Assembly (NCBI GenBank): GCA_947371915.1
Contig: CANBRM010000015.1
Span: 1-36,755 of the forward strand
DNA: 36,755 nucleotides
Direction: 5' to 3'
Origin: Comamonadaceae bacterium
Lineage (GTDB): Bacteria > Pseudomonadota > Gammaproteobacteria > Burkholderiales > Burkholderiaceae_C
Positions 1 to 7,287 of this stretch are shown here, one piece after another. The notes under the pieces were generated by a model, which was not told the origin of the DNA, did not search any database, and saw only the letters and a list, made by a program, of their open reading frames with translations. The first letter of the stretch is position 1. The number at the start of each line of letters is the position of its first letter. Position numbers and translations under genes: made by a program.

Positions 1-295
1 CAGCTTCTTTCAAGCTGTTCATGTCCACTTCAGCGGCGCCCAACTGCTCTAAAGCAGCCAATGTCACTTCAGCGTTGTATTTCAAAGTTGTTGACTTGAA
101 ACCACGCTTAGGCAAACGACGTTGCAAAGGCATTTGACCGCCTTCAAAACCGACCTTGTGGTAGCCGCCTGAACGCGACTTTTGACCTTTGTGACCACGA
201 CCGGCAGTTTTGCCGAGACCGGAGCCGATACCGCGACCGACACGGCGCTTGGCGTGTTTAGCGCCAGGTGCGTGTTTGATGTTATTGAGTTCCAT
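1..295 (-). CDS. rplO: 50S ribosomal protein L15 (partial, 3' end outside window)
   Basis: N-terminal 98 residues of large-subunit protein L15. The start is the ATG at 293-295, reading [18 protein letters not shown]. The following Gly/Arg-rich segment has the L15 hallmarks [19 protein letters not shown] and GFEGGQMP. It lies 9 nt after rpmD, as in the standard spc operon, where secY would come next beyond the window edge. Identification is secure; the C-terminal part is not visible. Confidence 0.97.
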   Translation of the reverse strand, partial: MELNNIKHAPGAKHAKRRVGRGIGSGLGKTAGRGHKGQKSRSGGYHKVGFEGGQMPLQRRLPKRGFKSTTLKYNAEVTLAALEQLGAAEVDMNSLKEA

Positions 296-304
296 CTTCA
301 ACCT

Positions 305-487
305 TTACAGCACTTTGACCAGATAACTGATCTTGTTAATCATGCCGCGCACCTCTGGAGTGTCTTGCAACTCGCTCACTGAATTGAGCTTGCGCAAACC
401 CAAACCACGGACAGTGGCACGGTGCGATTCTTTAGTACCAATCGGGCTACGAACCAGTTGGATTTTCACAGTTTGTGGGGTAGTCAT
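305..487 (-). CDS. rpmD: 50S ribosomal protein L30
   Basis: Full-length L30 of 60 residues, the usual bacterial size. It contains the typical core with [20 protein letters not shown] and ends in the short beta strand (ISYLVKVL). It sits 14 nt after rpsE and 9 nt before rplO, the canonical spc order. It binds 23S rRNA in the large subunit. Confidence 0.97.
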   Translation of the reverse strand: MTTPQTVKIQLVRSPIGTKESHRATVRGLGLRKLNSVSELQDTPEVRGMINKISYLVKVL

Positions 488-501
488 CGAATGCTCCGAG
501 A

Positions 502-1020
502 TTAGGCGAAGATGTCTTCGACGGTCTTGCCACGCTTGGCTGCGACTTCCGAAGCAGTTGTTGCATTGTTCAAGGCATCCAAAGTCGCACGAACCATGTT
601 GTATGGGTTTGACGTACCGTGGCTCTTTGCCACGATGTCAGTGATGCCCATGACTTCAAACACAGCGCGCATTGGACCGCCTGCGATGATGCCGGTACCC
701 TTAGGTGCAGGAATCATCATGACGTTTGCTGCACCGTGGTGACCATGCACCTTGTGGTGAATGGTGCCGTTTTTCAACGACACTTTGGTCATGTTGCGGC
801 GCGCTTCTTCCATCGCCTTTTGCACGGCAGCTGGCACTTCTTTCGACTTGCCCTTGCCCATGCCAACGCGACCATCACCGTCACCGACCACAGTCAAAGC
901 TGCGAAACCGAGAATACGGCCACCCTTAACCACTTTGGTGACGCGGTTGACCGCGATCATTTTTTCACGCAGACCGTCTTCGGGACCATCACCCTGCGTT
1001 TTAGCTTGAAATTTAGCCAT
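502..1020 (-). CDS. rpsE: 30S ribosomal protein S5
   Basis: 172-residue small-subunit protein involved in decoding fidelity and mRNA entry. The double-stranded RNA-binding-like N-terminal domain contains [16 protein letters not shown], followed by [18 protein letters not shown]. The C-terminal domain carries the [19 protein letters not shown] segment typical of S5. It starts 18 nt after rplR in the normal spc order. Length and sequence are ordinary for the family. Confidence 0.98.
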   Translation of the reverse strand: MAKFQAKTQGDGPEDGLREKMIAVNRVTKVVKGGRILGFAALTVVGDGDGRVGMGKGKSKEVPAAVQKAMEEARRNMTKVSLKNGTIHHKVHGHHGAANVMMIPAPKGTGIIAGGPMRAVFEVMGITDIVAKSHGTSNPYNMVRATLDALNNATTASEVAAKRGKTVEDIFA

Positions 1021-1038
1021 TTGTAATTTCCAATTCGA

Positions 1039-1404
1039 TTAGAACTGCAAGCCAGCTTCGCGGGCTGCATCGGCCAAAGCCTTGACGCGACCGTGATAAG
1101 CGAAACCGGAGCGATCAAACGCAACCTTCTCAACGCCAGCAGCTTTTGCTTTTTCAGCAATCAACTTGCCGATCACTTGCGCAGCATTGACGTTGCCGCC
1201 CTTGCCTGTTGCGCCAAGCGCTTTGCGCACATCGACTTCTGCCGTAGATGCAGTTGCCAACACTTTGGTGCCGCAACCAGAAATCACGCTGGCGTAAATG
1301 TGCAAATTGGTGCGGTTCACCATCAAACGCGCCACGCCTTGGTTGGCGATACGGATGCGAGTTTGACGTGCCCGGCGAAGACGCTGCTCTTTTTTGGTCA
1401 ACAT
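1039..1404 (-). CDS. rplR: 50S ribosomal protein L18
   Basis: 121-residue 5S rRNA-binding protein. It has a basic N-terminus ([19 protein letters not shown]), the NLHIYASVI strand, and the terminal [26 protein letters not shown] region, of which FDRSG and [17 protein letters not shown] are classic L18 signatures. It lies between rplF (11 nt upstream) and rpsE (18 nt downstream). Confidence 0.98.
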   Translation of the reverse strand: MLTKKEQRLRRARQTRIRIANQGVARLMVNRTNLHIYASVISGCGTKVLATASTAEVDVRKALGATGKGGNVNAAQVIGKLIAEKAKAAGVEKVAFDRSGFAYHGRVKALADAAREAGLQF

Positions 1405-1415
1405 GGTGCAGCTCC

Positions 1416-1949
1416 TTATTTCTTCTTGGTCTCTTTGATCGTGATCTTCTCATCCGAATAACGGATGCCCTTGCCTTTGTAAGGCTCAGGAGGACGAATC
1501 GCACGAATCTCAGCGGCCACTTGGCCCACGCGTTGACGGTCAGCACCTTTGATGATGATTTCCGTAGCAGCAGGCGTTTCAACCTTGATGCCTTCAGGCA
1601 TGTCTATGTTCACGGGGTGAGAAAAACCCACCGCCAAGTTGAGCTTGGCACCTTGCGCAGCGGCTTTGTAGCCCACGCCGACCAACAACAACTTCTTCTC
1701 AAAGCCCTTAGTCACACCAGTCACCATGTTGTTGACCAACTGGCGCAAGGTGCCACTCATGGCATTTGCTTCACGAGAATCATCAACTGGCGTGAATGTC
1801 ACTTGACCAGCTTCGTTAACAACCTTCACCAAAGCGTGAGAAGCAACCGACAGCGTGCCGCCGGTACCTTTGACGCTGATGTGCTGGCTGTTGATTGACA
1901 CGTCCACACCTTGGGGGACGGTCACAGGCATTTTTCCTACTCGGGACAT
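1416..1949 (-). CDS. rplF: 50S ribosomal protein L6
   Basis: 177-residue L6 with the usual duplicated fold. It begins [15 protein letters not shown] and carries the C-terminal L6 signature around [15 protein letters not shown] followed by a Lys-rich tail. It binds 23S rRNA near the sarcin-ricin loop. It is 24 nt downstream of rpsH and 11 nt before rplR, in canonical order. Confidence 0.98.
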   Translation of the reverse strand: MSRVGKMPVTVPQGVDVSINSQHISVKGTGGTLSVASHALVKVVNEAGQVTFTPVDDSREANAMSGTLRQLVNNMVTGVTKGFEKKLLLVGVGYKAAAQGAKLNLAVGFSHPVNIDMPEGIKVETPAATEIIIKGADRQRVGQVAAEIRAIRPPEPYKGKGIRYSDEKITIKETKKK

Positions 1950-1973
1950 TTCAGTCTTTCCTTTTGGCTGCGG

Positions 1974-2369
1974 TTAAGCGACGTAGCACAACACTTCGCC
2001 ACCGACACCGGTAGCGCGCGCTTTGCGATCTGTCATCACGCCTTGGGGCGTCGTAACGATTGCCACACCCAAGCCATTCATGACTTGAGGAATAGCATCG
2101 CAGCCTTTGTAAACGCGCAAACCGGGACGGCTCACACGTTCGATACGTTCAATCACTGGACGACCTGCGTAGTACTTGAGAGCAATCTCAAGCTCAGTCT
2201 TGCCAGCGTCTTTTTTAATTTGGAAACCGTCGATGTAGCCTTCGTCTTTCAGCACTTGCGCGATAGCGATCTTCACTTTAGAAGAAGGCACCATCACAGT
2301 GGGCTTAGCCACCATTTGCGCATTGCGAATACGAGTCAGCAAGTCGGCGATTGGATCACTCATGCTCAT
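1974..2369 (-). CDS. rpsH: 30S ribosomal protein S8
   Basis: 131-residue S8, beginning [18 protein letters not shown] and ending with the [20 protein letters not shown] signature and [10 protein letters not shown]8 binds 16S rRNA helix 21. In E. coli it also represses spc operon translation by binding mRNA near the rplE start; I did not verify the corresponding mRNA site here. It is 17 nt after rpsN and 24 nt before rplF. Confidence 0.98.
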   Translation of the reverse strand: MSMSDPIADLLTRIRNAQMVAKPTVMVPSSKVKIAIAQVLKDEGYIDGFQIKKDAGKTELEIALKYYAGRPVIERIERVSRPGLRVYKGCDAIPQVMNGLGVAIVTTPQGVMTDRKARATGVGGEVLCYVA

Positions 2370-2386
2370 GTTGAATCTCCTGCCTA

Positions 2387-2692
2387 TTACCAGCTGGCTT
2401 TAGTGATACCGGGAATGTTGCCTTGGAAGGCTAATTCACGGATCTTGGCTCGGCCGAGGCCAAATTGGCGGAATGTCCCGCGAGGACGTCCGGTGATAGC
2501 GCAACGGTTACGTTGGCGCGTTGGGTTTGCGTTACGTGGCAGCTTTTGCAGACCCAAACGGGCAGCAGCACGCTCTTCGTCGCTACGCTTAAAGTCGTTG
2601 GCAATCGCCTTCAACTCTGCATGCTTAGCAGCAAACTTGGCAACCAGACGGTCTCGCTTGAGCTCGCGCTCGATCAATGCTTGTTTAGCCAT
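2387..2692 (-). CDS. rpsN: 30S ribosomal protein S14 (zinc-free type)
   Basis: 101 residues from the ATG at 2690-2692 ([17 protein letters not shown]). An in-frame upstream extension runs back into rplE and is not used, because S14 homologues begin MAKQ. It has the long form of S14 without the CxxC pairs of the short zinc-binding form. The conserved [21 protein letters not shown] segment is present. It follows rplE by 8 nt. Confidence 0.97.
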   Translation of the reverse strand: MAKQALIERELKRDRLVAKFAAKHAELKAIANDFKRSDEERAAARLGLQKLPRNANPTRQRNRCAITGRPRGTFRQFGLGRAKIRELAFQGNIPGITKASW

Positions 2693-2700
2693 GTTCGATC

Positions 2701-3240
2701 TCAGTTCTTGAACGGAAAACGGAAACCAGAGAGAAGCGCTTTGCACTCGTCATCAGTCTTTGCCGTTGTCGTGATGCTGATGTTGAGGCCGCGCAGTGCG
2801 TCGACTTTGTCGTACTCAATCTCAGGGAAAATGATCTGCTCTTTAACACCGATGTTGTAGTTACCACGACCATCGAACGCACGACCAGAAATACCACGGA
2901 AGTCACGAACGCGAGGCAGAGCCACGGTCACGAAACGATCCAGGAATTCGTACATTTGCACGCCGCGCAATGTAACCATACAACCGATAGGCTGCTGCTC
3001 GCGGATTTTAAAACCAGCGATAGCTTTCTTAGCCTTGGTCACCACAGGCTTTTGGCCTGCGATTTTGGTCAAATCACTGACAGCGTTGTCCATGACTTTT
3101 TTATCAGCCACAGCCTCGCTCACACCCATATTCAGCGTGATTTTGGTCAAACGCGGAACTTGCATGGGCGATGTGTAACCGAACTTAGCGATCAACTCAG
3201 GAGCCACTTTTTCGCGATAGTGTTGTTGCAGTCGTGCCAT
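2701..3240 (-). CDS. rplE: 50S ribosomal protein L5
   Basis: 179-residue 5S rRNA-binding protein. Characteristic segments are the N-terminal [63 protein letters not shown] and the C-terminal [23 protein letters not shown]. It begins 2 nt after the rplX stop, so translational coupling is likely. Confidence 0.98.
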   Translation of the reverse strand: MARLQQHYREKVAPELIAKFGYTSPMQVPRLTKITLNMGVSEAVADKKVMDNAVSDLTKIAGQKPVVTKAKKAIAGFKIREQQPIGCMVTLRGVQMYEFLDRFVTVALPRVRDFRGISGRAFDGRGNYNIGVKEQIIFPEIEYDKVDALRGLNISITTTAKTDDECKALLSGFRFPFKN

Positions 3241-3242
3241 GC

Positions 3243-3563
3243 TTAAGCCACCTTGATTTCTTCGCCACTGGACTTGTAGACGCGCACTTTTTTGCCGTCA
3301 GCCAGAACCTTGATACCAACCCGATCAGCTTTGCCGGTTGCAGCGTTATAAATCGCCACGTTGGACTGATGAATTGGCATTGTTTTTTCAACGATGCCAC
3401 CTTGCGTGCCAGCCATTGGGTTTGGCTTGGTGTGTTTCTTCACCAAGTTAATGCCATCGACCACCAAGTGGCTGTCATCACTGCGCAGCGACACAACGCC
3501 GCGCTTGCCTTTGTCACGCCCAGCGAGGACGATGACTTGGTCGCCTTTGCGAATCTTGTTCAT
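3243..3563 (-). CDS. rplX: 50S ribosomal protein L24
   Basis: 106-residue L24 with a KOW motif at the N-terminus ([22 protein letters not shown]) and the [15 protein letters not shown] segment. It is an early assembly protein binding 23S rRNA. It lies 9 nt after rplN and 2 nt before rplE. Confidence 0.98.
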   Translation of the reverse strand: MNKIRKGDQVIVLAGRDKGKRGVVSLRSDDSHLVVDGINLVKKHTKPNPMAGTQGGIVEKTMPIHQSNVAIYNAATGKADRVGIKVLADGKKVRVYKSSGEEIKVA

Positions 3564-3572
3564 GATGTGCCC

Positions 3573-3941
3573 TTACAGAACTTCAGGAGCCAAAGACACG
3601 ATCTTCATGAACTTCTCAGTACGCAATTCACGCGTGACTGGACCAAAGATACGGGTGCCGATTGGCTCCAATTTGGCATTGAGCAAAACTGCTGCATTGC
3701 CGTCGAATTTAACGAGCGAACCGTCACCGCGGCGAATGCCTTTGGCAGTACGAACCACCACAGCACTGTAAACCTCGCCTTTTTTGACGCGGCCACGTGG
3801 CGCAGCTTCTTTGATGCTCACTTTGATGATGTCGCCCACGCTAGCGTAGCGACGCTTAGAACCGCCGAGCACCTTGATGCACAAAACGGACTTTGCGCCG
3901 GTGTTGTCAGCGACATCTAACCGAGATTCAGTCTGGATCAT
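3573..3941 (-). CDS. rplN: 50S ribosomal protein L14, first gene of the spc operon
   Basis: 122-residue L14 beginning [19 protein letters not shown], with the family signature region [27 protein letters not shown] and the ending [17 protein letters not shown]. It is the first gene of the minus-strand block. The sequence just before its ATG is AT-rich (ATATATAA) with only a weak purine run (GGGA) as ribosome binding site. In E. coli the spc operon also starts at rplN, but there the S10 operon lies directly upstream; here the next gene upstream is the divergent proC. Confidence 0.98.
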   Translation of the reverse strand: MIQTESRLDVADNTGAKSVLCIKVLGGSKRRYASVGDIIKVSIKEAAPRGRVKKGEVYSAVVVRTAKGIRRGDGSLVKFDGNAAVLLNAKLEPIGTRIFGPVTRELRTEKFMKIVSLAPEVL

Positions 3942-4060
3942 TTATATATTCCCAACTTGCATCAGCGTTTGCTCGACTTGCGTCTTACACCCAACCGATC
4001 AGTCTTGGGCCCGTCATCCACGCCACGAACCACTCGCGACGCTTCTACTTGGGCAGATAA

Positions 4061-4079
4061 CTCCGCTTTTTGAGCGGAG
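4061..4079 (-). promoter_or_regulatory. Stem-loop at the 5' end of the spc leader
   Basis: A perfect 7-bp inverted repeat, CTCCGCT (4061-4067) and AGCGGAG (4073-4079), with a 5-nt loop. It lies directly downstream of the predicted rplN promoter, so it would form at the extreme 5' end of the roughly 140-nt leader mRNA. It is not followed by a T tract on the minus strand, so it is not a standard terminator. A role in mRNA stability or control is inference only. Confidence 0.4.
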
Positions 4080-4085
4080 CCGCAG

Positions 4086-4115
4086 ATTATGGCACAACTA
4101 TTTAGTTGGCGTCAA
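4086..4115 (-). promoter_or_regulatory. Predicted sigma70 promoter of the spc operon
   Basis: On the minus strand a -35 box TTGACG (4110-4115) is followed after 18 nt by a -10 box CATAAT (4086-4091). Five of six bases match consensus in each. Transcription would start near 4079 and run into rplN, leaving a leader of about 140 nt. It is the best promoter match in the proC-rplN gap. Confidence 0.65.
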
Positions 4116-4181
4116 TTTATTTCACAAATTTTTCTAACTGCTGTTTTCGTTGACATCGCTGTCTGCGACACAATCTCTTTC

Positions 4182-5012
4182 ATGCCTCATACAGATACAC
4201 CCCCATCCTCACTGGCTTTTATTGGCGGCGGCAACATGGCCAGCGCCATCATCGGCGGCTTGATTAAGCAAGGTACACCTGCGAACAGCATCTTGGTCAT
4301 CGAACCCTTTGCCGAGGCTCGCCAGCGGATCGAGCATCAATTTAAGGTCAAAACGTATTCTGCCGCTGGCCCAGAACTTGAGGCTGCTGGCTTGCTCATT
4401 TGGGCCATTAAGCCGCAGGTTTTTAAAGAGGCAGCGCTACACACCACGGCCTACTGCAAACATGCTCTTCATTTAAGTGTTGCAGCGGGCATTCGCAGCG
4501 ACAGCATCGCCCAATGGCTCTGCAGCGAACGCATCGTCCGCGCCATGCCAAACACCCCCGCCTTGGTTGGCCTCGGTCAAACCGGTTTATTTGCGCGTCC
4601 CGCGGTCTCCGCAGACGACAAGGCGTGGATTGAACGGATCGTGGCAACCACCGGCCAGCACCTTTGGGTCAACGACGAATCGTTACTGGATGCCGTGACC
4701 GCCATTTCAGGCTCAGGTCCAGCCTATGTCTTTTTCTTCATCGAAGCCATGGTGGCAGCGGGCGTCAACATGGGCCTCACCGAAGCACAGGCTCATCAGC
4801 TGGCCGTTGGCACTTTTGTTGGCGCCTCTGAATTAGCCCGTAGCGCCAGCGAGTCACCGGCCGTTCTGCGCGAGCGTGTGACCTCCAAAGGTGGCACCAC
4901 CTACGCTGCCATCACCGCCATGCAAGAGGCGGGCTTGTCTGAGCACTTTAAATCAGCGTTAGTAGCTGCCCAGCAGCGCGCAGCCGAAATGGGCGAAGCA
5001 TTTGGCAACTAA
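4182..5012 (+). CDS. proC: Pyrroline-5-carboxylate reductase
   Basis: 276-residue cytoplasmic enzyme that reduces 1-pyrroline-5-carboxylate to L-proline with NAD(P)H, the last step of proline synthesis. The N-terminal Rossmann motif reads AFIGGGNMASAIIGG. The C-terminal P5CR signature is AVTAISGSGPAYVFFFIEAM, followed by the KGGTTYAAI segment. The ATG at 4182 gives the normal family length; an in-frame ATG at 4089 would add 31 unrelated residues across the spc promoter. No Shine-Dalgarno sequence precedes 4182, and a CACAAT box ends 7 nt before it, so a leaderless or very short-leader mRNA is possible. Confidence 0.96.
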   Translation: MPHTDTPPSSLAFIGGGNMASAIIGGLIKQGTPANSILVIEPFAEARQRIEHQFKVKTYSAAGPELEAAGLLIWAIKPQVFKEAALHTTAYCKHALHLSVAAGIRSDSIAQWLCSERIVRAMPNTPALVGLGQTGLFARPAVSADDKAWIERIVATTGQHLWVNDESLLDAVTAISGSGPAYVFFFIEAMVAAGVNMGLTEAQAHQLAVGTFVGASELARSASESPAVLRERVTSKGGTTYAAITAMQEAGLSEHFKSALVAAQQRAAEMGEAFGN

Positions 5013-5077
5013 GCGAGCGTTAAGCCGCACTAAGCAATGCGACAATGGCAACACAAGTCTCTGAACAACTTTTAATC

Positions 5078-5332
5078 ATGAACAAATTCATCACCTATCT
5101 CGTTTCAGCTGCCGCCTTGGCGCTTCCTTTGGCTGCCTCAGCGCAAGCCGTTGCACCAGCAACCATGCCTGTCGCCCCAGCGCCGCAAGTCGCGCCTGCC
5201 GTGCAAGCCCCTCAAGCTGCCCCTGCCGTGACCTACAAGGCCGAGCCTTATGTGGCGCCCAAAGCAGACAAGAAGGCCAAGAAAAAGAAACACAAGAAAG
5301 CTAAAAAATCAAAGAAAACCAAAGCGCATTAA
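5078..5332 (+). CDS. Small secreted Ala/Pro-rich, Lys-tailed protein
   Basis: 84-residue protein of unknown function. Residues 1-24 look like a signal peptide (MNKFITYLVSAAALALPLAA, then SAQA as cleavage site). The middle is a low-complexity Ala/Pro/Val/Gln stretch with repeated APA and QAP units. Residues from about 61 onward are nearly all Lys with Ala, Ser, Thr and His. An in-frame ATG at 5045 would put 11 extra residues before the signal peptide and is less likely. It follows proC by 65 nt and is closed by the terminator at 5357. The exported product would be strongly basic and could bind nucleic acid or anionic envelope polymers, but that is a guess. Confidence 0.7.
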   Translation: MNKFITYLVSAAALALPLAASAQAVAPATMPVAPAPQVAPAVQAPQAAPAVTYKAEPYVAPKADKKAKKKKHKKAKKSKKTKAH

Positions 5333-5356
5333 GCAGCGCCTGGTCCTTTGAAAAAC

Positions 5357-5387
5357 AAAAAAGCGCTTGGTCTCCAAGCGCTTTTTT
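5357..5387. terminator. Bidirectional rho-independent terminator
   Basis: A 14-bp perfect stem (5357-5370 with 5374-5387; core AGCGCTTGG/CCAAGCGCT) with a 3-nt loop. It has an A run on one side and a T run on the other, so it can end transcription from the proC side (plus) and from ubiA (minus). Confidence 0.9.
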
Positions 5388-5405
5388 CATGGCGCGCTGA
5401 AACCT

Positions 5406-6317
5406 TCAACCACGCAAAGAAAACCCAATAGCAATGCCTGCAAACACCGTCGCGCCTAGCCAATGGTTGAGTCGAAATGCCCGAAAGCAACCTTCACGAC
5501 TTCTATCGCGAATGAGCACAAAGTGCCACACCGCTTGCGCCCCCGCTGCGCACAACGCCAAGTCCCACGGCCAACCCAACTGTTGATCGGCCAACACGAG
5601 CGCCCAGCCCGCTAGGTAAGTGGCGTAAAAGCCCATCACCGCGGTCACGTCAAATCGCCCCAAGGTGATGGCCGATGTTTTCATGCCAATACGCAAGTCG
5701 TCATCGCGGTCGACCATCGCATACTCCGTGTCATAGGCCAGCACCCAAAACAAATTGAACGCGAGTAGTGCCCACGCTTGCCACGGCACCACGCTGCACA
5801 AACCTTGCAACGTCAACGTCTGCCAAGTCATGCCTTCCCCCTGCACCACGGCAAACGCCATCGGAATGCCAAAGCTAAACGCCACCCCCAACACGGCTTG
5901 CGGCATCGATACATGGCGCTTTGCATAGGGGTAGACCAAGGTCACGGCCAACGCAGCAAATGACCAAGCCACAGCCGCCGCATTGGTGGTCAACACCAGC
6001 CCAAAAGCCAACAATGCCAACACAGCACCCACCACCAAAGCCTCACGCACAGACAACGCACCACGCGTCACAGGCCGCTGCGCCGTGCGCTTGACGTGGC
6101 GATCAAACTCTCGGTCCGCCACATCGTTGATGCAACAGCCCGCACTGCGCATCAGAATGGTTCCGAGCACAAAGACGGCCAACGCGTGCCAACCCGGCCA
6201 CCCACCTGCCGCCAGCCACAGCGCCGACAGCGATGGCCACAACAGCAACATCCAACCCGCAGGCCGACTCCAACGGATCAAATCCAAATACAAAGCCAAG
6301 CGTTCACGCATACCCAT
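5406..6317 (-). CDS. ubiA: 4-hydroxybenzoate polyprenyltransferase
   Basis: 303-residue integral membrane prenyltransferase that attaches the polyprenyl chain to 4-hydroxybenzoate in ubiquinone synthesis. The two Asp-rich Mg/diphosphate-binding motifs are visible: NDVADREFD (residues 64-72) and [12 protein letters not shown] (196-207). Many hydrophobic segments fit the roughly nine-helix fold. Length is normal. It starts 3 nt after the oxyR stop, so it is probably the last gene of recG-oxyR-ubiA. An alternative ATG two codons later (6311) is possible. Confidence 0.95.
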   Translation of the reverse strand: MGMRERLALYLDLIRWSRPAGWMLLLWPSLSALWLAAGGWPGWHALAVFVLGTILMRSAGCCINDVADREFDRHVKRTAQRPVTRGALSVREALVVGAVLALLAFGLVLTTNAAAVAWSFAALAVTLVYPYAKRHVSMPQAVLGVAFSFGIPMAFAVVQGEGMTWQTLTLQGLCSVVPWQAWALLAFNLFWVLAYDTEYAMVDRDDDLRIGMKTSAITLGRFDVTAVMGFYATYLAGWALVLADQQLGWPWDLALCAAGAQAVWHFVLIRDRSREGCFRAFRLNHWLGATVFAGIAIGFSLRG

Positions 6318-6320
6318 GGC

Positions 6321-7283
6321 TCACGACAAACGGTGAATGCCCGGCAACTCGCAGGCGTAAATGGCATTGCGCAACGCCGCAATAGCCTCGTAACGGGTAA
6401 AACTGCGCCGCCAAGCCAGTACCACGCGTCGTGTTGGCGGGGCCGCACCCTCAGCATCGACGATGGGCAAATAGCGCACGTACGTTTCTTCGCTTTTTTT
6501 GCGCTTCTGCGGCTCCAGCGCCTCCTTGGGCACACTCAAACGCGGCACCAAGGTCACGCCCATCCCCGCGGCCACCATGTGTTTGATGGTCTCCAGCGAT
6601 GAGCCTTCAAAGCTTTTACGAATGCCCTCGGCATGGCTTGAAAAACGAGCAAACTCAGGACAGACCTCCAACACATGGTCTCGGAAACAATGGCCATTGC
6701 CCAACAGCAACATGGTTTCGTTCTTCAGCTCTTCGGCGTTGATCTGACTCAGCGCCGCAAAGGGATGGTTGCTCGGCACCGCGGCCATGAAGGGCTCGTC
6801 ATACAGAGGCGCAGTCGCCAAGCCCGTGTCTGGAAAAGGTTCGGCCATGATGGCGCAATCGATCTCGCCCGTGCGCAACATTTCCAGCAACTTGACAGTG
6901 AAGTTCTCTTGCAGCATCAATGGCATTTGAGGCGTCTTTTTGATGTTTTGACGTACCAAGGCCGGCAGCAAATACGGCGCAATGGTGTAGATCACGCCAA
7001 GGCGCAAAGGCCCCGCCAATGGGTCTTTGCCCCGCTTTGCAATTTCTTTGATGCTGGCCGCTTGCTCCAACACGCTTTGCGCTTGCCGAACAATTTCCTC
7101 TCCCAAACTGGTGACAGCCACCTCATTGGCGCTGCGCTCAAAAAGCTTGACCTCCAGCTCTTCCTCCAACTTTTTGATCGCCACCGACAGCGTGGGTTGC
7201 GAAACAAAGCAAGCATCGGCCGCGCGGCCGAAGTGTTTTTCACGGGCCACGGCCACGATGTATTTGAGTTCGGTCAGGGTCAT
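6321..7283 (-). CDS. oxyR: Hydrogen peroxide-sensing LysR regulator OxyR
   Basis: 320-residue LysR-type regulator. The N-terminal helix-turn-helix includes FGRAADACFVSQPTLSVAIKKLE, and the rest is a periplasmic-binding-like effector domain. Cysteines at residues 199 (GNGHCFRD) and 208 (LEVCPE) match exactly the redox pair Cys199/Cys208 of E. coli OxyR, which forms the peroxide-induced disulfide. It is therefore predicted to control peroxide defence genes (catalase, alkyl hydroperoxide reductase), none of which is in the window. It sits 4 nt after recG and 3 nt before ubiA, so it probably shares their transcript. Confidence 0.95.
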   Translation of the reverse strand: MTLTELKYIVAVAREKHFGRAADACFVSQPTLSVAIKKLEEELEVKLFERSANEVAVTSLGEEIVRQAQSVLEQAASIKEIAKRGKDPLAGPLRLGVIYTIAPYLLPALVRQNIKKTPQMPLMLQENFTVKLLEMLRTGEIDCAIMAEPFPDTGLATAPLYDEPFMAAVPSNHPFAALSQINAEELKNETMLLLGNGHCFRDHVLEVCPEFARFSSHAEGIRKSFEGSSLETIKHMVAAGMGVTLVPRLSVPKEALEPQKRKKSEETYVRYLPIVDAEGAAPPTRRVVLAWRRSFTRYEAIAALRNAIYACELPGIHRLS

Positions 7284-7287
7284 GCGG

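Noticed and set aside
1248-1898. Long plus-strand open frame opposite rplR and rplF
   Set aside because: It is the antisense shadow of two certain ribosomal protein genes and its translation shows no recognisable domain.
4150-4155. Perfect TTGACA as a -35 box for proC
   Set aside because: The nearest -10-like box (CACAAT 4169-4174) is only 13 nt away, and at 17 nt spacing the start site would fall inside the gene.
4089-4181. In-frame N-terminal extension of proC from ATG 4089
   Set aside because: It adds 31 residues unlike any ProC N-terminus and would start on top of the rplN promoter; 4182 gives the family length and start.
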